Position numbers and translations under genes: made by a program. 64,000 nt of DNA from contig NC_088324.1 in NCBI RefSeq assembly GCF_910592395.1, positions 13,604,953 to 13,668,952 of the forward strand, written 5' to 3'. Below, in pieces: positions 24,991-36,900 of this stretch. The DNA comes from Lineus longissimus. Lineage: Eukaryota; Nemertea; Pilidiophora; Heteronemertea; Lineidae. How positions within the stretch are numbered: the stretch's first letter is position 1; each line of letters starts with the position of its first letter. The notes under the pieces are model-generated. The model was not told the origin of the DNA. It worked only from the letters and a program-made list of their open reading frames with translations, and did no database searches.

Positions 24991-27900
24991 ATGACAGACT
25001 TTGAAAATCGGCCACCCAGTGCCGAACTGCCGACTCCTAGCTCCAGGAAGAAGGGACGACGGTCATGGTTCACTCCTGGTCGGACATCCATGCTTGCCAT
25101 GGAAATCAAATGTGAGAGGAATAACCCAGTGGAACCAACTGAACCGGAAGAAGAGGAAGCTGACCTACTGGTTTTGTCACATTTTACGAATCCTCCGCGA
25201 ATGGACTTTGGAAAAATGAGACCCGGGAAGTCGAAATCCAAAACATTAATCTTGCGCAATCCGCATGATTATGAACAGGAGGTTTTGATCGAAAAGTTTC
25301 CATTCAAGAAAGACTTCTATGTTGACTTTACAAGGTTTATGGTTGGCCCAGAAAGGGAGGTCCACCTGGTGATTTCATGGACTCCTATGAGCGAGCAGAA
25401 TTGCAGAGAGATGGTGTTGTTTCAGATCAACAGTGTCTTCAGGCTGCAGGCTTACTTGTTTGGATCAGCAGTTGATCCTCCTAAACCCAGAAAGGTTGGT
25501 ATCTATATAATTCTGTCAGTAAAATACTTGGACGATTGGGGGAGCCATTATGTTTTCATAAATACACTGTCAAAAGGAAATTTAAAGAGCACGAGAATTT
25601 CGATAATGCATTAATGCGTCAACCATTGCTGAAAACATTGCACTGATTACACCCTGTAGCTTTTTGCCACTTGTAAAAAACACAAAACTATGTTAATTTT
25701 GACAATTTTGATTTTGGTCTTATTTCAGAGGAAGGCATGGAAAGCACCATTTCAGAAAGTCCAATCTCATCCAGTTCGGAGCAAAGCTGTCGCAAGTGTT
25801 AAAGGCATGAAAAAACCAACGGACAGGGGACCTCAGCATGTTCTAAGATCAGTTCAAAATGTGATGCGATCAAGATCAGAGCCTTCGATGGAGACCCCAA
25901 AGCGAAGACCCAGGGTTTCGGGTACCAAAGTCCGTGCGAGCCAAGTGCACAGATTGTCCGGTCGCAAATCAGATGATTTTGTCTCAGATCATCGAGAAGT
26001 AGACAAAGATCTGCATCTAGTACAGAAGAGCCTAATGCAGGGAGAAGCCAAAACGGGCTGCTTTGATTTGCATCCAGCTCTAGACACTCAAGAAGTATCT
26101 TGCGTGCCTTCTGGGATTGATACAAACAGGGAGACTTTTGTACAAGTAGCTACGCTGTCCGATCCACCTTCAATTGGGCGGGAAACATTTGCTGTTGTTC
26201 AACCTCTGGCGAGTGTTGAGAGACAATCAGAACCAAAAGTTGAAGAAGTCAATGTCCCAGAGATCAAAATCGAGGAACTTTCTATTATGTTTGGAGATGA
26301 GGAGACCGAATGTGAGACCCCTGTTTTGAAAGAAAATGTCCGCTCTCTGTACACCCCTCGTTCCATGAGGAGATCTTTGACCTACACTAAAGCCTTGCAG
26401 TTGACCATCAGTCCCAAACAGCGGAAAAAGCTGGAAATGTCCCCTGAAAGTGTGGAGACCTCAGAAGAGAGCGGCATTGACTGTACGCCCCAGGTGGTGG
26501 ATAGTTCAGAGAGTTTTCCCCAGGATGTCCAGTCTCCAAAGTCTGAGACGTCTGAATTGAATGAGTTTGAGGATTCCCTCATGCTGAGACATTCAAAAGG
26601 TGACATTTCTTCCTCAGATTTGTGTGTATCAGTTGCAGATTCAGAATCGGGAAATGTGTCTGGTCGAATCACTGATTGCACGCCAGTGACTCCCAATTCC
26701 TTCCTCAGGGAGAGCGCGGGAAATTTGCGTCACTCCGGTGCACCACCCTCGAGCCAGGTTCCAAGTCCTGATGGAGTCCTCCGTTACATGCCTGTGACAC
26801 CAAACTCCTTCCTTAAGGAGAGTGTGGGAAATTTGCGTCACTCTGATGCACCACACTCAAGCCAGGTTCAAAGTCCTGATGGAGTCCTCTGTTACGTGCC
26901 TGTGACACCAAACTCCTTCCTTAAGGAGAGTGTGGGAAATTTGCGTCACTCTGATGCACCACCCTCAAGCCAGGTTCCAAGTCCTGATGCAGTCCTTGGT
27001 TCCAGTATCCCACACAACGTCATGGTGAAGCAGTTGGAGACGGTCAAAACTTGTGTACAAGGTCGTCTGTCGCTTGGTGTACCTGCATCTCCTCCACAGT
27101 CTCCATGTAAATGTAGCCCCAAACCTCTCTTCACTATTGGTACAAACTTCCCTATGCATAGTCCAAAGGGATCTTGTATGCCAAGGCTTAGCGTCGATTT
27201 TGGACATAAACTTGTGAATAGTGGAACTGTTACGAAAGAGTCAAAATTTGCGCTATCTCGGAAACCATATGAGAACACTGTAAAATCTCCTGAAGATTGT
27301 GGTATTTCTGCGAGACTGTTCTGTCCATCTCCAACCACCGAGAGGAGGGAAATCTTCATCAGCCCCTCCCAGCTGAATCCAGCCAGCCTGGAGATTCCGC
27401 ACACCCCTGATCTTCTCATACGACGTATGACGGTCACCAAGGACAAGCCGTCAGTCCTGAAACCAAATGGGGCCAACTCCTGCAAGAGGTTGTTCCCTGG
27501 TGCTGTGCAGGAAGATGAATCGGAACCTGACACCTTCGAGGAGACAATCGTGCCACAGTCACTCCATGATGAGAGTATTTTCAGTTCGTCATCAGGTAAT
27601 TCTGAGGAGAAGTCTGTGACTGAGTCATCAGTTAGTCAGGAGAACTCATTTGCACCCGTATCTAGGAAAAATTGGCAACCACCGCCCAAGAAAGCTGTAA
27701 ATACATGTCGAAGTGATGTTGCGAAGTCAGACATGGTTGTCTCTGAGCGCAAACGTAACACTAGGCATGGATTCACTAAGGTGCAAACTGCTAGTGTCCC
27801 CGTTGCCAGTCCAATTCGACCCAGACGGTCAGTAAATCCAAAGCCAGCACCTAAGAAAAGCCCTGGCAAACGAGAGAGCAGTCCGCTTTCAAAGAAAGGC

Positions 27901-30900
27901 CCGGTCGTCAAGAAGATGAAGAAGGAGCTGGCTGAAGAAACGCAGAAGGTTCCATCTCCGAATGGGCGTAAACTTACGCGTACAGAGCAGTTGAGAATAG
28001 CTGGTGAGTCTTGTCGATTCTTTACTTGGTTACCTTGCAAAGGTAGTGCTCTATGTTGTTTGTTAGAGCTGTTATCATTCTGGCATCTGGTTTGGTGTAT
28101 AGGTGATGAGTAAGATATATCAAAGGAAAAAGTTGCACCACAAGATATGTTCCTCTCAATATTTTGCTTCCCACTCCACTGTAACTTTGCGCTTTAAGCA
28201 AATTGATCCACTTTAGTAAACAAGTAATAACTACCAGTAGATTATGGTCAACCTTTCATCTTACAGCTGCTGGAAAAAAGAAAACGGTCCATGATAAACC
28301 TAAGACAACTAGCATCAGAGTCAGAGGACCCGTGAAGGGTGTCGCCCAGGGAAGACTGGTGTTGAATAGGAAGTCTGAAACTGGTAAGAAGAGCCTCAAT
28401 CATCTTATTTATCATCTGAATAGTGTATTCCAGCATCAAACTTGATTTATGACGACATGTATTAAGAGCCTAGCTGGAGGTTGCCTTCCCCTTTCCATTG
28501 TTCAATACCTTATTGAAAATGGTCTGCCGAGAATGAGGTTTTAGAGTGATGTGAGGAACAAACAGTAAAAATAGTACCCTTAGAATGTTCATCTTCATTA
28601 TCCAGTTCTTCCAAAACATCCAATGCCATTCGCCTCCAAGAACATGTACTACGATGAAAGATGGATCGAGAAACAGGAACGGGGCTTTACCCGCTGGTTG
28701 AACTTCATTCTGACTCCGCTAGATGATACAGAGGCTACAAAACAAAAGGGTGGGTACATCTCCTTGGAGAGTTTGCACATCTTGCCATTCATGGTGTCAG
28801 TCCATTCAGATTGCCTGGGCATGATTTTAATGTTATTTCAAACAGCAGACTCAAGTATCAAACAAGCAGAAAAAGTTGCATTTGATCTCTTGGTGTGAAA
28901 TGAGTTGGAGGCAGATAGCCCCATGTTACTCTAGAACTTAATCTCTTGAGGTTTAAACTAGATGTATTCTCCAGGTTTTGTTAGTCATCACGTATGACTC
29001 TCTCTTTCAGTTGATGCAAGTAAACTTTGCGTTGACCCCATGAAATACAATGACAAGCTCGCGCCAACAAAAGAAGTCCTGTCATTCCGTGCATACACAG
29101 CTCGCCGTAAACTGAACAACCTGCGCCGGGCTGCTTGTCGGCTGTTCCAGTCTGATGCGATAGTGACTGTCATTCAGAAGGTTGAGCGAGAGATCGAAGG
29201 TGGGAGATTGGCAGTGAGAAAGGATAGGAAGCTGAGGGCTGATCTTGGCATCAAGCAGCGAATCCTTGATATGGTGTTGTCTTACAATCCCCTGTGGCTC
29301 AGGATCGGTTTAGAGGTGGGTTGGTTTTACATTGGTCATAATGTATCTTTTTGTTGACTGCTGTACATGCTTCTATACTGTACTTGGCAGCCAACAATCA
29401 AATGCTGCTCCAAATTAGATGGATTGACTAGGAACTCAGATCTTTCACCACTCAATATCAACTTTTGTCCTTCCAGACAATCTATGGAGAGATCCTCCCA
29501 ATTCAGAAGACCACTGACGTTGTTGGCCTCTCTCGCTTCGTTTTCACCCGAATGTTGGAGAACCCAGACATCGCCAAGGAATACGCCCATCCAACAGTAC
29601 CACATCTCTTCCGAGAAGGCTACGAGGAGATGCTGGCAAAGTTCACGTTGAAGAAGTTTCTGATGCTGGTGTTTTTCCTGGATCAAGCAAAGCAGCGCCG
29701 TCTCATTGACCATAATCCTTGCCTCTTTTGTAAGGATGCTGATTTCAAGGTAAATGATAAGCTAAGCAGCTGCATGATCCAAGTAAAAATGGAACCTCTT
29801 ATGACAGGCAGCTGTGCCAGCAGGACACCCTCCCGTATGACTGTCATGACACCTCGCTTTAGAGGACAACACACAGCATGTCATTCCCAAATGGTTCTAC
29901 CCGTAATTAAAATTTGGCTGAAGCTCTATTTGTCCTTCCTTTCCAGACAAGTCGGGATCTCTTGATCCAGTTCAACAAAGATTACCTAAGTGGAGAGGGA
30001 GACCTTACCAAGCATCTCAGTTACCTGAGGTACAATGTGTCTCACGTCCAAACTGCCTTAGAGGAGTACGACTTTGCTGTGACAAACTTGGCCCTGGATT
30101 TGAGGGATGGCCTCAGATTGACGTAAGTTTCTCATCGTTTTGAATCCCACTGGGATGTGACTTCAGGGGAATATTGCAAGAATAGTGGTAGAGCGTGGGC
30201 CTATTTGTAGCCTCCTCACTAGAACAGGACCTCTCACTCTGTGGAGGCCAAAATGGTAGCAAACTTCAACTCAAAATGACCGGGTACTGACTTGTAATGA
30301 ACTGATACTGACTTAGAATGAGTGCTGTAGAAAAGCTATTGTATTGATTCATGCCACATCATTTGACTCCTGCAGTTTATCAAACATTCCTATTTGTAAA
30401 AAAAGCTTTGTATTTTCAGGAGGGTTGTTGAGATGTTGACCCAAAACTGGCAACTGTCAAAAAGCCTCCGTGCTCCAGCTATCAGTCGTCTTCAGAAGAT
30501 ACACAATGTCGAAGTCGCCTTTAAGGAGCTAACCACCCGTGGTGTAGAGCTGGAAGGTCTGCGGGGTGGTCGGGTCGTGCCACGGGACGTCGTGGATGGA
30601 CACAGGGAGAAGACCCTCGGGGTCCTGTGGCAGTTGATCTTCAAGTTTCAGGTAGGCTGATTAAGAAAAGATGTCAGTGATTGTCTCAAATACAATCATG
30701 TTTACTTTACACTGCACTGGTACAGTTCATAATCGGTTAAAAAATCTCGTCTCAGTCTTAGATTCAACTGATGAAAATTGAAAAGGTTTTCCACTATCAA
30801 GCTATTTTTGTTTGAAACTTCAAAGCAAACTGTAGATAATAACCTCTTGCTGAGAACAAGGCCTCAAACTAAAACTCAAACCGAAATTGAACACCTTGAT

Positions 30901-33900
30901 CATTCTTATTCGACTTCCACGTTTTCAGGTCGATTTGTTGATTGATGAAAGACAACTCCGAGAGGAAATTGCATTCCTTCAGAACAACTTCAGAATCCAA
31001 CGTGACCTTGCAAAGGTCAGCGACGACTTAGAATCACGGTACCTTGGCCTTCCCCGGGATCAAGATGCAGCTGAACAGGAACTGTACTTCCGGAGTGAGC
31101 GGCTGAATCTCTTGTTGAAATGGTGCAAAGCTGTCTGTGCCTATTATGGCGTATCGGTTGAGAATTTCACGGTGTCTTTCTCCGACGGACGTGCCCTCTG
31201 CTATATCGTCCATCACTACCACCCAGGTATGCTACCGTCTCGTAACATCAACCACCAGACGATGTTGACCCACGGCCAGAGAGATCAAGACCAGGATGAG
31301 AGCGGAGACGAGAGTTTGGATGGTGATGCACCATGGGCTGGAACATTCAGTCCAAGTAAGTATGGAAAACAAAGTCATGGACTCAACTTAACAGAAAGTT
31401 GAGTACCTAATGATAAATATGCCTCAATGGGAACAGAACAGCCTTCTAATAATATTGGGGAAACCCTGTTTGGAAAATTTTCGTTACTGAAAAGCTCTTA
31501 TCATTTCTTCAGGTACCGGGAAGCCAACCATCTACAGTGAGTTGCTGGCGAATGAGAAGGAGAACTTCAAAGTCCTTTATGATTCTGTAAGTTATACTCC
31601 TGTGATTTGGAACACTGGTTGAAGTCATATGAAGTTAAGTTCGACATGTATGTGTCAAATAGAAATTTTACCAGCAAATTCTTCGTCTCTCCAGGTTTCA
31701 GAGCTCGGCGGTGTTCCCATCATGGTGAAATCAACAGACATGTCCAATACCATCCCAGATGAGAAAGTGGTGATCACATATGTGTCGTACCTGTGCGCGC
31801 GTTTGCTTGACATCCGGGAGGAGGCAAGGGCAGCCAGAACCATCCAAGCTGCGTGGAGGAAGTATTGGCTTCATAGCAAGATCAAGCATAATCGGGTATG
31901 TGAAGCAAACAACAAAAAACCTACAGCTGTGGATCAATTTTAGAAAGTAACATCAACATTTTTCACGCCTGTGTTCTTGAGTTCCATCCCAGTACAACTA
32001 CTTGCTATTTCTTCGAGAAGGTAACTGTCTGACAATGCTAGTTTTGTCTCTCCAGGAGCTCTGTTTTTCACCCATCAGTTGGCTGTCAGCTGTCACTTGA
32101 GATAAGTGTATGTCGTTTTGTAATGATTGAAATGTTATATTTCAGGTCAAACTGCAGGCTATCATCACCATCCAGAAAGCTTGGAAGTTGTACTACACTA
32201 GGAAGAGAGCAATCCTGGAGGGTCGTGCTGTCATCAGACTTCAGGCCGTCTGGCGAGGATACAGAATACGCAAGTTGATTGCTGAGCAGAAGCAGCGTGC
32301 TCTGTTGGCAAAGCAGACGATGGCTGCATGTTGCATTCAGGTAGGTTGTAAGCCTTGACAAGAGAGGCTGTGTACATTGAGACTTCCCAAGGGTGGTTGC
32401 TGAGCTGAAACGACGTGCCCTGTTGGTGAAGCACAACAAGTTTGTTTTGAGTTAGGATATTTGTGCTTCCTTCACCTTTTCTATAAAGCCGAATAAAAGT
32501 CTCCCAGGTGATAATAATGAGGCTATAAACTGAATCCACTTGGGGGCATGGCACAGTCACAAGTTTTTGTTTATTTCTTTCTGAAAAACTATTCACACTT
32601 GTGCTTTTGTTGATTATTTTCAGACGTACTTCCGATCCTACCTGACGAAGAAGAAGTACAAGCAATCAGTTGCAGCCAGTATCAGGATACAGTCCACTTG
32701 GAGAGGGTACTGGGCAAGGCAACAACTCCTTAGACAGAGCACTGCTGCAACCATCATACAAGAGCAGTACCGTGCTAGGTGTGCCATGCTGCAACAGAGG
32801 GAACACTTCCTTCAGATGTGTAACGCAGCATTGGTAATACAGACGGCTCTGAGACAGCATTGGGCTAGGAAGTATGCAACGCAGCAAAGGGCTGCTGTCC
32901 TGATTCAGAGTTGGTGGCGAGGTCATTGTGCGGTTGTTCGCTTTGCCAGAATGAGATGGGCTGCAGTTACGCTGCAGGCATTCGCAAGGAAGAATCGAGC
33001 CCAGATGGATTTCTGGAGGATGAAAATTGCTGCCTACAAGATTCAGCAATGGTATCGTGCTGTGAGAGCTGGCCGAGAAATGAGGGAAGAGTTTGTCCTG
33101 ATGAAGAATGCAGTAGTCACAATACAGACGAAAGTGCGCAGTTGGTTGGCCAAGCATTTGGAAACAAAAGTGCGTGCAGTTGTTCTTATCCAAGCCACTT
33201 ACAGGATGCATCGGGACCGACTTGCCTTCCTCAGGAAAAGACATGCTGCCGTTATGATTCAAGCATGCTACAGGAGACATGTTGCAGTCAGAAGTTACCA
33301 TCGAATGAAATGGGCAGCCCTCGTGATTCAAGAGAAGTTCAATGCTCTCAAGTTGCAGAGAGTTTGTAGGGAGGCATTTGTCAATAATGTAAATGCAGCT
33401 GTGACGTTGCAAGCAGCATTCCGAGGCTACATGGCTAGAAAGGCATATGAACGTCTGCTCAGGACTGTGATCAGACTCCAAGCTGTTGTGAGAAGTAATA
33501 TTTCCAGACGAAGATACCTCAAGATGAAGGAGGCAGTCCGAGTGATCGAGGAGCGCTACTCGGCTCAACGTCTTGGGTACCAACAATGGCTTGTGTTCAA
33601 TATCCAGAAGGGTGCTGCTATAACAATCCAGGCGGCATGGAGAGGCCACGTCATTCGCCAAGAGTATTGCAACATCCGTTCAAGCGCTCTTGTTATCCAG
33701 TCTTACTTTAGAATGGTGAAAGAGCGTTGTGAATTCCTGCGCAGGAGGGCCGCTTGCATCATCATACAGAACTCATACCGCAGTTTCCTCTTGACAAAGT
33801 CATGTCAGACCGAATTCTTGAGAATGAAGAACGCTGCTGCGACCATCCAGGCAAGCTTCAGAGGTTGGCAGTGCAGAAAGAGTCTCCTGATCAAGCGGTC

Positions 33901-36900
33901 TGCTGCTGTTTGTATACAGAAAAATGTACGGTGTCACCAAGCCAAATTACGTTATATTTGTGTGCGAAATGCAGCTGTTAGTATCCAGAGATGCTACAGA
34001 TCCGTTATCGTAGCTAGACAACAGAAGCGAAATTGTGAACAGGTTTTACGGAGTACTACCACAATCCAGGCCAACTTTAGAGGCTGGCAATGCAGACTTA
34101 AATTCCAAAAGATGAGGTCTGCTGCCATCATAATACAGAAATATGTGCGTTGTTTACAAGCCAAAGAACGATATGAAGGTGTGAAGAATGCAACAGTTAC
34201 AGTTCAAAGGCGCTGGAGGGCTACCGTTGCTTCCAGGAAGCAGGAACAGGAGTATTGTCAACTTCGACAGAGCATCATCAGAATCCAAGCTCACGTAAGA
34301 TGTTATTTGGCGATAAGAACTTACCAGGAGAAAAGAGAAGCCTGCATCAAGATCCAGAGTGTCCTGAGAGGGAACCAGCAACAGAAAAAGTATCAAAAGC
34401 TGAGGGCAGTGGCTGTAATGTTACAGCGAAGGTTTAGAAGTTTCCGACTGAGTCGGATGCAACACCACGAGTATTGTGCTATGAGGTCAGCTGCTGTGAA
34501 GATTCAGTCCGTTGCCAGGGGTTTCCTACTTAGGCGCTGTCTGATGGGGCAGAATTGTGCAGCTGTCATCGTCCAGGCAGCGTATCGGTCTTATGCTGCT
34601 CAGAGACGTTACACTACCTTGAAGCGGACAGCGTGGTTCCTGCAGCAGACGTTACGCCAGACGTTACAAATGAAGAGGCAAAGAACAGAGTTCCTTCAGA
34701 TGAAACATGCAGCCATTTTGATTCAAGCTGCTCTCAGAGGTCACAGAATGCGAAGGCATTTGCAACGTCAACATCAAGCTGCAACCACGATCCAGGCCTA
34801 CTTCAGGTCATACAAGGCTGAGAAGGAATATCTTATTCTCAAAATGTGTGCAATTTCGATACAGAGGCATTACAGGGCATTATTGGCGACGCGACAACAG
34901 CGGTATGAATATCTCATCATGAAAGGGGCAGCTATTACAATTCAAGCCTGCTTCAAAGGCTTTCTGGTGAGGAGACATCTGCAGTGGAAACACGAAGCGG
35001 CGGTTAAGATTCAAGCTTACTACAGATGCTACAGAACTCAGTGCCGTTATCTTGCCTGCAGAAGAGCTGCGGTCACAATCCAAAGACGTCACAGGGCATT
35101 ATTGGCCACGAAGCAGCGACGGTATGAATATCTGATCATGAAAGGTGCAGCCATTACGATCCAAGCTTGCTTCAAGGGTTACTCAACAAGAAAAGGTTTG
35201 AAGCGACAGTACAATGCGGCTGTATTGATCCAAACCTTCTACAGGAGCTACCAGGCAAGGGAACAGTATCTTGCATGGAGAAATGCTGCTCTAACCATCC
35301 AGCGCCATTACCGGGCGTTATTAGTAACAAGACACCAAAGACATGGATACCTGGTGTTGAGAACTGCTGTGGTTTCCATTCAGGCTTTGTTCAGAGGGTA
35401 CAGCACAAGGAGAGATTTGCAACAGCAGCATGATGCAACTCGGAAGATCCAAACCAGCTTTAGGAGATACAGGGCCAGGGCACAGTATGTTGAGTTTAGA
35501 AGTGCTGCTGTTACAATACAAAGACATTACAGGGCATTGTTGGTCATGCAAAATGAAAGGTATGATTATTTGGTTCTGAAAGGTGCAGCGATGACGATAC
35601 AAGCTTGGTACAGAGGCTACCAAGTACGCAAGGAAGTCAAGGAAATGCACAGGGCAGCGACCAGAATTCAGGCATGGTTTAGAGCACATCGGGCCTGTCA
35701 GCGATACAAGACATGCAGATCAGCTGCTGTCATCATCCAGAGAACATTCCGCAGTCGTCTGCTTGTGAAATGGGAAAGGGAGGAGTTTGTTTCAAAAAGG
35801 GTGTCTGCTTGCCTTATTCAGGCAGCATTCAGAGGCCATGTTCAGCGGTCTAGGTTCCAGAAAATGAAGGAAGCTGCAGTAAAGATTCAAGCTTGTGTCC
35901 GGATGTGGCGTGCAGAGACTGTTTACAAGAAAACGCAAACAGCTGTTGTTGTTATTCAAGAGGGCTACAGGAATTACGTTGTTGGAAAGGAATGTAGACG
36001 GCAGTATCGAGGAATACGACGAGCCGCATGCAGAATTCAAGTCGCTGTCCGAAGATTTTTGGCAAAGAGAGCGAGTCAGAGACAGGCTGCTGCTACAAAG
36101 ATCCAAGCTTCGTGGAAAATGCACAGGTGTTGTTCAAGCTATCAGAAACAGCAACAAGCTGTGATGAAGATTCAGGCGACCTGGAGGATGTGCCTGGCAA
36201 GGCGTGCTTTCATCAGAATGAAATCAGCTGCTCGGGTCATACAGCGTCGTTTGAGGGCCACACTGTTGGCACGTTTAGTGCAGAAGGACTTTTTAGTGTC
36301 GGTCGGCGCTGCGATTACCATTCAAGCTAGTGTACGTGCCTTCATTGCCCGTAGGAGATATATGAGATCTAGAGTCTTGATTGTAAACTTGCAGGCTAGA
36401 GTTCAGTCTCTTCAGAAGAGACGAGAATTTGTGCGGTTGAGAAGTACTGCCATGCTTCTTCAGTGCAGACGAAGAGCATGTGTTCAAGCAAGAGAAGAAT
36501 GTCTGAGATTTGCCAGTCTGAAAATGGCTGCCATTTCCCTGCAGGCATTGTGGCGTGGAAGACAGGCAAGGAATCGAGTTAGAAGAATCCGGGCAGCAAT
36601 CTTGATTCAGTCTGTCTTCAGGATGCACCGTGAGCAGCTGTGTTATCGTGGATGTGTCAACCTCGTAACCAGGATGCAGGCTGCAGTGAGGGGAAGGATC
36701 CAGAGGGCCGTGTACAGGAAAGTGACGTCTGCTGTCGTGGTCATCCAATCTTGGTACAGAGGATGTCGGACGAGGAAAGAAATCAAGGTAATTTGCTTGT
36801 CTCCATTAGGAACTCAATACGTCATCAATTGATTAATTCATACATGTTTACTGAGCAAAGCAACATTGATAATGCAACCAAGTGCAGTGGAACCTCCCTT

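Noticed and set aside
26946-27533. 195-codon minus-strand open frame
   Set aside because: Antisense shadow of ASPM exon 2.
32666-33661. 331-codon minus-strand open frame
   Set aside because: Antisense shadow of the ASPM IQ exon, whose repetitive codons keep the other strand open.
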